Positions 44,166-55,269 of a stretch of DNA of 64,000 nt are shown here, piece by piece. The position numbers were made by a program, and so were the translations under genes. How positions within the stretch are numbered: the first letter of the stretch is position 1; each line of letters begins with the position of its first letter. The notes under the pieces are model-generated. The model had not been told where the DNA came from. It searched no databases and was given only the letters and a program-made list of their open reading frames with translations. The DNA comes from Dendrocalamus latiflorus. Lineage: Eukaryota; Streptophyta; Magnoliopsida; Poales; Poaceae. The stretch is from NCBI GenBank assembly GCA_017311315.1, contig CM029666.1:35226749-35290748 (forward strand), read 5' to 3'.

Positions 44166-45379
44166 TCCTCCCCTTCTTGATGGAAAACCGTCCTCGGTTT
44201 TAACATATGTGTAGTGTCACGTATTGCATGATCTTGATCATAAATCTTGGTGTATGATAACAAACGCAACAAACTCTCATTACGTAATATCATAAGTTCT
44301 TTATCAAATAAAGTAAAATCTCTTTGAAACGAGCTCACCTCATAATTTAAGTGATGCGTAGGAGCTCTTGTAATTGTAACAACAAGTAGAGCAAATATGG
44401 TTGTATCCATATGGTTCATGTTCTTATCATCCTCCCCTTCTTGCAAACAAAGCCGTCCTCGGCTTTTGATAAGCTGAAAAAATGGTAACAAAGAAGCCAA
44501 GGTGTATGCATGGTATATGTATATGTCATCCGTTTTAACCGTTCTTCGTTGTTGCACAATTAATGTTATAAAACAGCAATGATCATAAAAGCTCATTGTA
44601 TTATTAACCCAAAAGTAATCATATATGTTAATGAGCAATTCAAAATTTCTCACACAGTAATTATTGCAACTTGTTTTGCAAATGTAAGTGAAGCATTTAT
44701 GCAATTCAAATCTTTGAATTTGTAAACTTGTAGTGGTGGCACACATGGGCAAAACTACAACTTTTGGAATCAAGCAAAGTTCATCTATATAATCATATCT
44801 CAATCGAACAATAGCAAATTCATCTAGTAAGAGTGAAGAGCTTTGTATGTTCTGACATAATTCATCATCTTTATTCAGATTATCTATACTAGATGGTGCA
44901 AAAAGAGATGAACACATAGGCATTGAATGAGTACTAAATTTTACTTCCCTCTCACATTCAACATGATTCAGCATACAAGAATTGTTGTCCCAAACAACAA
45001 GTTTCAATTCATCCATGTGATCGCAAGTTATGCATATTCGATATACAAGAAATTGATTTTCCACACCATAATCTCCAATCAAATTAAACTTATATCCAGG
45101 GGTGTAGGTACTAAATAAGAATTTCGAACATGCAAGTTCAGAAACTTTCTCCATAGCATGTGACAATTTCATAGGTAGATCCAACATGATGTAACACAAT
45201 GAATTAGCAGGAGAAATTCTAGTCAAAACTTCTTTATGTGTTATTAATTTAATATGTGCAAAATTATGAGAATTTAGATCAGCACATGGTTTATTTAAGT
45301 CAACACAAGGAATATCAAAAGATTGCACTACAGCAGGTATATACTCACAAGGTTGCTCTATGTCTTGTTGTGGCACCAA
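43733..45379 (-). CDS. unknown ORF2 of the nested gypsy (548 codons), in the place of pol
   Basis: It opens with an ATG at 45379 that overlaps the end of gag by 22 bases in the -1 frame. About 400 codons are internal and the last ~145 are encoded by the LTR, passing through the PPT. The sequence is rich in Cys, Asn and Asp and contains phrases such as IPCVDLNKPCADLNSHNF, THKEVLTRIS and YVCGVENQF-like blocks. No D[ST]G protease, YxDD, RNase H or integrase HHCC/DDE motif can be found. I do not recognise a family. It may be a degenerate or captured sequence conserved within this element family, or non-coding sequence that happens to stay open. The absence of stops over 1.6 kb in a young element is the main support. 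Confidence 0.5.
   Translation of the reverse strand: MVPQQDIEQPCEYIPAVVQSFDIPCVDLNKPCADLNSHNFAHIKLITHKEVLTRISPANSLCYIMLDLPMKLSHAMEKVSELACSKFLFSTYTPGYKFNLIGDYGVENQFLVYRICITCDHMDELKLVVWDNNSCMLNHVECEREVKFSTHSMPMCSSLFAPSSIDNLNKDDELCQNIQSSSLLLDEFAIVRLRYDYIDELCLIPKVVVLPMCATTTSLQIQRFELHKCFTYICKTSCNNYCVRNFELLINIYDYFWVNNTMSFYDHCCFITLIVQQRRTVKTDDIYIYHAYTLASLLPFFQLIKSRGRLCLQEGEDDKNMNHMDTTIFALLVVTITRAPTHHLNYEVSSFQRDFTLFDKELMILRNESLLRLLSYTKIYDQDHAIRDTTHMLKPRTVFHQEGEDDVTTPPTRTTIATNIMNELKVNSFLQLQHILNENMMLPNDENIYICSTTSLWNQLKQGFNLDRFWNPIRPPDQFGFSLTSQLQTAITFDPEGFSGPVSTRWKDLGVYFQMDLVSPPNSTRADQKLRNKPCHFSSPTQSGPRAL
44166..44179 (-). other. polypurine tract of the nested gypsy
   Basis: On the minus strand it reads caagaaggggagga immediately before the LTR. 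A second near-copy of this tract lies inside the element near 44435-44450, an internal duplication. Confidence 0.9.
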
Positions 45380-46635
45380 ATCAATACCGTGAGCGATGAT
45401 AGTACCATGTTCTTTACCTTTTTGGCTCTCCTCAGATGATGTAAGGCATCCATCTCCTTATCTTCATTCTCAACCAATGGGGTCAGTGATTCAATCAGCT
45501 CATGCTCTTCTTTGGCATGGTTCTCAACTACCTGCAAGTTGTTAGTCACAGAAAATGGCACAAACACAGGTTTGTTCTCATGATCATCACCATTACCTGC
45601 AAGGTTAGCTGCAAGAGCATATTCATCCTCAACATCACTAGCACTTACATAACCACCATCTTCTGTCGTAATATACGCCCGCTGACTTGTGCAATCTCTC
45701 ATGACGTGGCCCATCCCTTTACAACGGTGGCACACAATGCCCGTTGTACGGCCCGTGGAAGCAATCGATGAAGAGCTCTTTGCTGGTGCTTGCACACTAG
45801 TAGATTTGCTTGTCTCAGGTGCGTGTGATGGTGGCGGCGGTGCTGCTGAACGCGCCCTACTCACAGAGGGGGCAGCAGCTCGACAAATAGGTGGTGTGGC
45901 TATCTTGGCTCGCCCAGGCGTTGATCTCGATGTAGACATACCTCCAAAGTTGCTCCTTGTCCTTTGTTGCCTACCCTGCAATTCTTTTTCTGCAAGCACA
46001 GCAAGCTGGAACAACTGGTTGATAGTAGTAAAATCTTTATAATAAACAATGTCCTGAAGTTCACGCCGTAACCCCCCGTAAAAACGACAAATCTTATCCT
46101 CCTCATCTTCTACAACATTACAACGCAACATGCCTATTTGTAGTTCTTGATAATATTCCTCGACAGATTTATTACCTTGGTCTAAGCACTGCAATTTCTT
46201 TTGCATTTCATGTTTAAAAGCAGGAGGAACAAATCTAGCACGCATAGCTTCTTTTAACCGCTTCCATGTATCAGGTTGTAAGCGCATGGTACCCATATCA
46301 TTCCACCAGATAATAGCAAAGTCCTTAAACTCACTAGTAGCTTGTCTAACTCTATGTTGCTCAGGAACCAAGTGAGAATTAAACTTCTGCTCTACCGTCA
46401 TCTCCCAATCAAGATATATTTCAGCATCATAAAGACCAGAAAAATATGGAATGATAAATTTGACTTTAGCAAAAGGGTCATGATTAGAACGATCATTATG
46501 GTGCTGAAAATTATTACCTCCCATACCGTGATGGTTTTGATGTAGGCGGTGTCGTGGGCGTGCATCTTGGGCAGCAAATGAAGCACTTGCGTCGCGGTTT
46601 TATCTCTCATTATCATCAGACAACCCACCTGTCAT
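45358..46635 (-). CDS. gag of the nested gypsy (Retrotrans_gag plus CCHC knuckle)
   Basis: The open frame from the ATG at 46524 gives 388 residues. The Retrotrans_gag core is at about residues 20-175 (IPYFSGLYDAEIYLDWE, RARFVPPAFKHEMQKKLQCL, KSVEEYYQELQIGMLRC). A basic Ser/Ala/Pro linker follows, then the zinc knuckle CHRCKGMGHVMRDC near residue 270. An in-frame upstream ATG at 46635 would add 37 residues, but a TAA at 46600-46602 lies between, so either the shorter start is used or the N-terminus is broken. Family role: capsid and nucleocapsid of cytoplasmic virus-like particles that package element RNA. Confidence 0.88.
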
Positions 46636-47719
46636 GGTTAGTAGAAAACAAAAGACAACACAAAGGTATTATCCCTATGCACTACTAGGTGGTGGAAGGT
46701 GGAATCACATATTCTCAAGCGTCTTACTACACTCTTACAAGTGTTCTTACCGATGCAGCAGGTGGTACAACCGGTGGCTGGTTCGTGATACCGTGTCGAG
46801 CGTGGGTACGATTGCAAGAGGGAACCTGTTCTGATCAAGAGTAGGTGTAGCTTGGAAGGCACAATATGGTAGCAATGGAGAACAATCAGTTAATTTCAGA
46901 ATTGCATAGAATTGAATTATAATCCGTATCTAACACTTAGCCTATGTTGCTGATCAACCAAGAGTGGAAGAAGGCTAAAAACAAGTGTATGGCAATGTGT
47001 ATGAGTGGTAAATACAAGATAATTCAATCCAATGCAATCTGGAATTGAAGAACACAAGGATTGACCCAAAACTGAAAACTGAAGATTTCTGTCCACTGGA
47101 CAGTACGTCGGTATTTTGGCCGTAACTTTTTGTCAGATGCCTTTTTTCCACTGATTCTTTTTTTCTCTGTTTTCTGATGGCTTTTTATACAGATTTTCTT
47201 TTGGGGCCAACTTCCAAAACCCGACGCAGAAATTCGCACAAAAATCACAACTGCTGACTGTTGCAGATTCAAAACAGATAACTGGGTCAACTTTCACCGC
47301 ATATATCTCTTAACTGCCTTGCTGGAATGACGTGAAATTTTGCAGATAGATGGATAAGGAATTTTTTAATCTAATGGCGGTGGTCTCACTCAAAAATAAT
47401 CTCGGAATCAAAAGATATGGCGTTTTTGGTGGCGGCTGCAGAGAAAGGAAAAATCAGCCGAATTTGGAAATTAGGGTTTGGGGTGGGAAATTTTTCTTTT
47501 GTTTGGATTTTTAATGGAACAAAGATATGACCAGCAACTAGACAATGCTAATATGGACACAAATTCAATTTAGCAAACCAAAACTAACAGATTGAAAGGC
47601 ACAACGGGGTTTGGACAGCGGAATTAATTCTTTTTGTGGGGCAATATTTTTTTCTGGACTATAGGAAATAAAAACCAATCTACTAACTAGGGATACAAGA
47701 ATTACCTCACAGGCAACCG
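46636..47719 (-). other. 5' leader of the nested gypsy
   Basis: About 1.1 kb between PBS and gag with no credible ORF. It would carry packaging and translation-control sequence by family analogy. Confidence 0.6.
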
Positions 47720-47733
47720 TTGCTCTGATACCA
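47720..47733 (-). other. primer-binding site of the nested gypsy
   Basis: On the minus strand it reads tggtatcagagcaa, complementary to initiator tRNA-Met, two bases from the right LTR. Confidence 0.93.
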
Positions 47734-47735
47734 CT

Positions 47736-48637
47736 TGATGGGAACGGGTCCCGATCTTCCAACAGGTTCTGGGTAAGTTCGATTTGGTGGAGGCGCGACA
47801 CAAATCGATCCGGCTTCCGAACGACACGTTCCGAACCCCGCAATCGCAGCACCACGTCTCCTCAGGTTATCAACCGTGCGCAGCCCGGTTGACCTCGCCA
47901 AGAAGGCTAATCCTCGCCTGCGAATCGAAGAACACAAGCAAGAACAAGGAAGAACACAACTGAATTGCAGATGGATAGATTTAGCACTCGAAAGTTGGGG
48001 TCTCACAAACCGATGAACGGCGAATCTGTTCAAAGACAAATCAATCTAAGCAAAACCCAAGGAAAACTAAAGGGGTGTGGCCTCCTTAAATAGGGGAGGG
48101 GGAAGCCACACTAATCTAATGAAAAGGGATGTGGTACTATTCCTAGTTACTGTTCACGCGCGTGGTACTGTTCATGTGAACAGTACCGGCCCAAATAGCC
48201 CCAGTTACAAGGCCCTCGGCCCACTTTGAGTCGGACTGGAAAAGTGACATGGCTTGTTTCGCAGTTTCTGATCTGCTCGAGTGGAGTTTGGAGGTGATAC
48301 CAGATCCATCTGAAATTAGACTCCAAGATCTTTCCAACGAGTACTCACGGGCCCCGAGAAGCCTTCTGGATCAAAAGTTATGGCCGTTTGAAGTTGGCTT
48401 GTCAAGCTGAATCCGAATTGATCTGGAGGCCGAATTGGATTCCAAAACCTGTCCAAGTTGAACCCTTGCTTCAATTGGTTCCAAAGTGATGTGGTGCTAC
48501 AAATATATATATTTTCATCATTAGGTAGCATCATATTCTCATTTAAAATATGTTGAAGTTGAAGAAACGAATTCACCTTTAGTTCATTCATGATATTGGT
48601 CGCTATGGTCGTACGTGTTGGTGGCGTGGTCACATCA
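47736..48637 (-). repeat. right LTR of the nested gypsy (5' LTR in element sense)
   Basis: 902 bp, TGATGGGAACGG...GGTCACATCA, nearly identical to the left LTR. Confidence 0.95.
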
Positions 48638-48642
48638 TTATG

Positions 48643-51188
48643 GATATATCTATCCTATTAAAGAGAGATCGGAAGCACTTCATAAATTTAAAATATTTAA
48701 GGCTGAAGTTGAAAATCAGCACAGTCTAAAGATTAAAGTAGTGCGCTCGGATCGTGGGGGAGAGTATTATGGGCAACACGCAACTTATGGGCAGGTTCCT
48801 GGTCCTTTTGCCAGGTTCCTACAAGAAAATGATATAGTCGCCCAGTACTCAATGCCCGGTGATCCTCAGCAAAATGGAGTAGCGAAAAGAAGAAATCGCA
48901 CACTTATGGACATGGTTCGAAGTATGCTGAGCTACTCCACCTTGCCTATAAAGTTATGGATGGAAGCATTAAAGACCGCCGCACACATACTCAATCGGGT
49001 TCCCAGTAAATCAATGCCTAAAACACCTTATGAATTATGGACAGGGAGAAAACCAAGTTTAAACTACCTCCATGTGTGGGGTTGTGCAGCTGAAGCTAAA
49101 GTGTCTAACCCACAAATTGGGAAATTAGATCCCAAGACTGTGAGTTGTCATTTTATTGGCTACCCTGACAGGTCTAAAGGGTACCAATTCTATTGTCCAG
49201 ATCGTACCACAAAATTTGTAGAAACAAGGCACGTTGTGTTCTTGGAAAATGATGGCATCAGTGGTGACTTGGAGCCTAGGAAAATTGATCTTGAGGAGAA
49301 GCGGATTTATGTTGCTTCGCCGCTAATCCGACAGACTGATTTTCCTATGCCCCAAGTGGTCGTGCCCACAGTTGATCCTGTAGTTGCAACTCCTGTTGCG
49401 TCTCCAGTTAATTTTGTGGCCACTCCTTCTATTGAGGGCTCTGAAAATACTAGTGATGTACCTAATGATGAGCCTTCACAGCCCTCTATGACAGTTAATG
49501 AACAACCTAATGAGCATGCTAATGAACCTGTCCGGAGATCAGAACGAGTGAGGAGATCTGCTATCCCAAGTGATTATGAGGTTTACTTGAATGAAGATGA
49601 TCTTGGGAAGGTGGATGACCCTAGTTCTTATAAGGAAGCTATGAAGAGTAAGGATTCATCTAAGTGGCTAGATGCCATGAAAGATGAAATTAAGTCTATG
49701 GGCGATAATGGTATATGGGACTTAGTAGAAATTCCTAATGGACTTAGTAGAAAACAGTAGGCTGCAAATGGGTCTACAAAACCAAACGTGACTCCAAAGG
49801 GAACATCGAAAGGTTTAAGGCGAGACTTGTAGCAAAAGGGTTTACACAAAGAGAAGGCATTGACTACAATGAAACTTTTTCTCCTGTCTCATCTAAAGAT
49901 TCATTTAGAATCATAATGGCGCTCACAGCATATTTTGATTTAGAGTTGCACCAAATGGATGTTAAGACTGCATTCCTGAATGGAGACTTGTATGAGAACG
50001 TTTACATGACACAACCGGAATATTTTGTTGTGGAAGATGAGAAACATTTGGGATGCAAGCTAAAGAAATCCATATATGGCCTGAAGCAAGCTTCTAGGCA
50101 ATGGTACCTTCAGTTCGATAAAGTCATAAGGAATTTTCGTTTTAAGGAGAATGATGTTGATAATTGTACATATGTTAAGTTCAGGGGGAGTAATTACACC
50201 TTCTTAATCCTTTATGTGAACGATATATTATTGGCCAGCAGCAGTGTGGACATGCTGCGGGAAACTAAAAGATTTCTCTTGTCCAACTTTGACATGAAGG
50301 ATCTCGGTGAAGCATCTTATGTTCTTGGTATTGAAATTCACCGAGATAGGTCCAAAGGAACATTGGGTTTATCACAAAAGGCAAACATTGGCAGAGTGCT
50401 AAAGAGATACAATATGCATAAATGCTCTGCCTCGCCTGCTCCTATTGTTAAGGGCGATAAGTTTGGGAAATTTCAATGCCCAAAGAATGAATATGAATCT
50501 GATCAGATGAAGGTTATACCTTACGCTTCCGCTGTCGGAAGTATTATGTATGCTCAAGTATGTACACGCCCTGATTTAGCTTTTGTTACCGGGATGCTTG
50601 GCAGATATCAGTCAAATCCAGGACCGGACCACTGGAAAGCCGTTAAGAAAGTCCTACGCTATATGCAAGGCACTAAATGTCACATGCTCACATATAGAAA
50701 AAGCGATAACCTTGAGGTTGTCGGTTTTTCTGATGCTGATTTTGCGGGGTGTAAAGACACTAAGAAGTCCACATCAGGTTATATTTTCAGCCTCACAGGA
50801 GCAGCAATTTCATGGAAAAGTGTAAATCAAATACTTACTACGACAATGCAGGCTGAATTTGTGGCATGTTATGAGGCTACCAGGCAGGTTGTATGGCTTA
50901 AGAACTTTATCCCGGAATTGAGAGTGGTAGACAGCATTTCTAGACCACTCATTCTGTACTGCGATAATCAACCCGCAGTTTTCTATTCGAGTAACAACAA
51001 GTCGAGTGCGGCTGCTAAGCACATTGACATAAAGTATCATGTTGTGAAAGATAGAGTCTAGGATAAAACAATTAAGGTTGAGCATATTGGAACTAAACTT
51101 ATGCTTGCGGATCCGCTCACAAAAGGCTTACCACCCAATATTTTTCGTGATCATGTTGCCGGCATGGGTTTATTGGAGAGCCTGTGAT
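48643..51188 (+). pseudogene. copia pol continuation (integrase, RT, RNase H), broken
   Basis: Integrase core and C-terminus resume with GYIYPIKERSEAL, VRSDRGGEYYG and QQNGVAKRRNRTLMDM, then the FIGYPDRSKGYQFYCP region. A frameshift and TAG fall at about 49757-49760 entering RT. RT shows KARLVAKGFTQREG, MDVKTAFLNGDL and YGLKQASRQWY. Its catalytic box is YVND (50213-50224), not YVDD, which removes an essential Asp. RNase H shows VGFSDADFAGCKDTKKS and AAKHIDIKYHVVKD, with TAG at 51059-51061. The frame ends near 51188 (GMGLLESL). The protein cannot be active. Confidence 0.93.
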
Positions 51189-51378
51189 CCTGGAATAAGA
51201 GGACCATATAAAGTAACCAACTCCCATGAAGTATTATGTTATCCGATCGATATAGAATGGAGCACTATAAGTACTGATGTCCAGCGGTACTTAATTGACT
51301 GTTGTGAAGCATTACTTTGGTGTGAACTTTTATTGAGAGAGGGCTTATGATGTTTAGCCTTACGATCAAGGGGGAAAA

Positions 51379-51846
51379 TGTTGGATTTTTTATCTAGGCT
51401 AAACGGTTGAAAGAGGGAGACGTGGGGTGATGCCCACGTTCACCCGCTTCTCACGCGCCCTGATCGGGGGTGCCTAACCAACTTTGGTTACGGTACCCCG
51501 TTGCACAGCGCAAGACAAAAGGGGGTTCCGGCCTCTCATGTTTAAGTCCCGTTCGGTTCCCGTGAGAGTCAAAACCCCGCACAAACCCTAAGCAGACCGA
51601 TCTATTGCGCGCTGCCAGCAACGGGAAGTCCGTCGCCATTGCAGGACAACGCCGGTGACCTTCCGAACTGCAAGGCCTCTCCGACCTTCACCGACTCGCA
51701 CCTCATGCCTGCATCACGCAGGCACGTGGACTTCAGCTCAATGGCCTTCATCGCTGACCGTAAGCCTCCTCGATCTGATGAAACTCTAGGTGTTCTAGTG
51801 CTAGGCTAGCAGTTTATGTGATGTGCATGATGATTGAGGCATAACA
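51379..51846 (+). repeat. 3' LTR of the third copia
   Basis: 468 bp, TGTTGGATTTTTT...GAGGCATAACA, preceded by the purine tract and followed by gtatt and RLP-C upstream DNA. Confidence 0.93.
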
Positions 51847-51963
51847 GTATTTAGACCACGAACACATTCTAGAATTTGAATCAAACCTATTTTTCCAATT
51901 GCTAACTCGATTCGGACTCCCACAGCTAAATATTCCTGCGTGAGATATCACGGCCAAATTAAA

Positions 51964-54900
51964 ATGATGAGCAAAACGGCTCAACTCAATCTCCAGCTCC
52001 TCCCTCAATCAGTAGGCATAATCTTTTGCCTTTTGGCGGTGTCCCAACAAGTAGTGCCATCCGCTTCCTCTGTCCTCCATGCGTGGAAGACGGGTGGGAG
52101 ATGCATCGGGAGCGAGCGGGACGCGCTTCTCTCCTTCAAGGCAAGACTCTCGAACCCCGGGAACCAGCTATCGTCATGGCAAGGCCAAGATTGCTGCAGA
52201 TGGAAGGGAGTCCGGTGCTGCAACAGAACCGGGCATGTCGTCAAGCTCGATCTTGGAGCCAAAGACAACTGCTTGTACATCGTCAGGAATTGTTTGGGAG
52301 ATGAGATAAGCCCCTCTTTGGTTGCTTTGCAGAAACTCAGGCACTTGGACTTGAGCTGGAACAACTTCAGCGACGCAAACATACCGGAGTTTCTGGGCTC
52401 TCTAAGAAATCTTAGATATCTCAATCTTTCAAACGCTGCCTTTCGTGGGAGAATACCTTCACAGCTTGGTAACATCTCCAACCTTCTCTACCACGACCTC
52501 AACTGTGAAAATTTCGGGCACACAGTCTACTCGCATGACCTTGCATGGGTATAGAATCTCTCCTCACTCAAGCACCTCGATTTGACCTAGGTGAACCTTG
52601 CAAATGCATCAGACTGGGTCCAAGCAGTCAACATGCTTCCCTCCTTGCAAGTTCTTCGTCTAAAAGGAAGTGACCCTCCAAATATTGCTCCTTCTCTCCC
52701 TCATTCTAATCTGACCGCACTCGACGTACTTGACATCTCATTCAATGACTTTGGCACCAAGATTTCTCCCAACTGGTTTTGGGATGTGACTAGCCTCAAG
52801 TATCTCGATATTTCTTTGTGTGGCTTCTATGGCCCATTGTTTCCTAATGAGATGCAGAATTTGACCGCCCTTGCAGAAATTCATCTTAGTGCAAATAATC
52901 TTGGGAGTGTGGCGTCGGCGCCATCAAATTTGAAGAACCTGTGCAACTTGAAGGTACTGGATTTGTCAAGACTTGACATCACAAGGGATATACAAGAATT
53001 GAGGGAGTGGATGCCAAGGCGTTTGTGGAACAAGCTGCAATGGCTGGATTTGTCGTACAACAGGTTATACGGGGGATTCCCACATTGGTTGGAGCTTTTG
53101 ACGAACACGACCCACATAGATCTGCAGGGTAACAAGCTCACAGGATCTGTACCACTGTGGTTAGGGTCACTCACAAAATTGGTCGTTCTGGAACTTGGTT
53201 CCAACTACTTACATGGTGCAATTTGTGAAAAGCACTTCAAAGCACTTGCACACTTAAAGCTTTTAGGCTTTTCCGACAACTACCTTGTTGTTAGAGTCAG
53301 TTCAGATTGGGTTCCTCCATTCAAACTGGCAGCGGCTGATCTCCAATCATGCGATCTCGGACCGACATTCCCAGCTTGGCTTAGATCACAAGCAGGTGTT
53401 TATAGGCTTGTGGTTTCAAACGCAAGCATAACTGGCCCAATCCCCAAATGGTTCTGGAACCTAGCTTCAGGGTCTACTCATTTGGATCTGTCAAGAAATC
53501 AACTAATTGGAATGTTACCAGAAACAATGGAACTAATGGAAGCATCTGTGCTAGACCTCAGTGCCAACAGATTTTTAGGTCCTGTACCGAAATTCCCAAG
53601 AAATGTTAGATATGTCGACTTCTCCAGTAACTCTTTATCAGGGACACTGCCATTAGATTTTTGATACCACACAATTAGGTGTGCTTGTTCTTCGGAACAA
53701 TTCCATCTCTGGCACCATTCCAATTTCAGTATGTACAATGCGATACATTAGAAAACTGGACCTGTCAAACAACATGCTTACAGGGGAGGTCCCTTCTTGT
53801 AGTCAGCAGGGAGGCTTCAACCCCTTCACAGATATGGCTACACTAAAACTAAATAACAACAATCTTTCTGGAGGGTTCCCACTATTTGTTCAGATGTGTC
53901 CAAACCTAGTTTTTCTTGATCTTGCTTGCAATAGTTTCTCTGGAAAGTTACCAGTGTGGGTGGGGAACATGTTGCCATCATTAGCATTGTTGCGACTACG
54001 GTCCAATATGTTTTCTGCTCACATTCCTATTGAAATTACAAGGATCCAAAGGCTTCAATATTTGGACCTCGCAAGTAACATCTTTGGAAATATACCTCAA
54101 TCAATAGTAAACCTGACTGCAATGGCGTTCCCTCGGTATGATGCTTTTCGGAATATGACATGCTGTGGATATGGCTCGACCTATGACATGGTGCATGATT
54201 TTATTTCCTACGCAGAAAGCATACCAGTGCTTATCAAAGGGCAGCAGCTTGATTTTTCTAAAGAAATCATATACATGGTAAACCTCGATTTGTCATGCAA
54301 TAGGTTGACCGGAATAATCCCCAGTGGCATTGGTGCTATAAGGGCATTGAAGAATGTAAACTTTTCATGGAACAATCTGAGTGGAAGAATGCCAGAGAAT
54401 ATTGGTGATCTCAACGCATTAGAGTCACTTGACCTGTCACACAATGAATTATCTGGCGAAATTCCTGCAAGCATTTCGGCCCTGACCTCGCAAGTAACAA
54501 CTTCTCTGGAAATATACCTCAATCAATAGTAAACCTGACTGCAATGGCGTTCCCTCGGGATGATGCTTTTTGGCATATGACAGGCTATGGTTTTGGCACG
54601 ACCTATGATATGGTATATGGTGGTGCTTCTTACACAGAAAGCATACCAGTGCTTTCGAAAGGGCAGCTGCTTGATTTTTCTAAAGAAATCATATACATGG
54701 TAAACCTCGATTTGTCTTGCAACAGGTTGACTGGAACAATCCCTAGTGACATTAATGCTCTAATCGCATTGAAGAATGTAAACTTTTCATGGAACAATTT
54801 GAGTGGAAGAATGCTAGAGAATATTGGTGATCTCAACGCATTAGAGTCACTTGACCTGTCACACAATGAATTATCTGGCGAAATCCCTTCAAGCATTTCA

Positions 54901-55269
54901 ACCCTGACTGCTCTGAGCCGCATGAACCTGTCGTACAACAATCTATCTAGAAAAATCCCAACAGGAAATCAGCTCCAGACGCTTGACAATCGAGCATCCA
55001 TCTACACTGGAAACGTCGGCTTATGCGGGCCTCCCCTCGCAAACACTTGTCCTGGAAATGGAACAACAATGCCAAATTATCCTAAAGAACAACAAGGTAA
55101 ACACGAGACATCATCGTTCCACCTCTCCATGATTATTGGGTTTATCCTTGGCCTCTGGATGGTGTTCTGTACAATGTTGTTTAGCAAGAGATGGAGGAAT
55201 GCTTATTTCTTCTTCATTGATGACTCCTACAACAGAATTTTCAAGGCTACGGTGGCAAGCGGCAACTAA
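51964..55269 (+). pseudogene. RLP-C: nearly full-length LRR receptor-like protein, pseudogene
   Basis: The ATG at 51964 opens a signal peptide, an LRRNT_2 cap (CIGSERDALLSF, CCRWKGVRCCNRTGH) and about two dozen extracellular LRRs. An island region (YAESIPVLIKGQQLDFSKEI) separates them from the last LRRs, followed by GLCGPPLANTCPG, a transmembrane helix (LSMIIGFILGLWMVFCTML) and a short basic tail ending at TAA 55267-55269. No kinase. Family knowledge: such RLPs sit in the plasma membrane, pair with SOBIR1-type kinases and often detect pathogens. Lesions: TAG 52552-52554, TAG 52588-52590, one extra T in the run at about 53657-53661 giving TGA 53662-53664, and a frameshift at the tandem-duplication joint (about 54484). 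Confidence 0.94.
54065..54905 (+). repeat. 420-bp tandem duplication inside RLP-C (island plus last LRRs)
   Basis: Unit 1 (54065-54483) and unit 2 (54484-54905) both run from gacctcgcaagtaac through the KGQ...LDFSKEI island and following LRRs to ggcgaaat(t/c)cc. The joint shows GAC microhomology. RLP-A has a single copy. Confidence 0.93.

Larger units (their letters stand above)
43264..48637 (-). mobile_element. young non-autonomous Ty3/gypsy retrotransposon, 5.37 kb, complete
   Basis: It is flanked by perfect 5-bp duplications TTATG (43259-43263 and 48638-48642) and bounded by TGATG...CATCA. Both LTRs are 902 bp and differ at about 5 positions by eye (0.55%). PBS (47720-47733) and PPT (44166-44179) set minus orientation. 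Between them are a leader (46636-47719), gag (CCHC type) and a second ORF with no protease, RT, RNase H or integrase motif. Pol is therefore missing and mobility would need proteins from a related autonomous element. At the commonly used grass LTR rate (1.3e-8 per site per year) 0.55% means roughly 0.2 million years. Confidence 0.95.
41641..51846 (+). mobile_element. third Ty1/copia element, lacking a 5' LTR, split by a nested gypsy element
   Basis: gag, protease, integrase, RT and RNase H follow in order, then a purine tract (caagggggaaaa, 51368-51378) and a 468-bp 3' LTR. It is interrupted at 43264-48637 by another LTR retrotransposon with TTATG duplicated on each side. It is a dead copy with several stops and altered catalytic residues. 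The 5' boundary is uncertain and may extend into 40027-41640. Confidence 0.92.
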
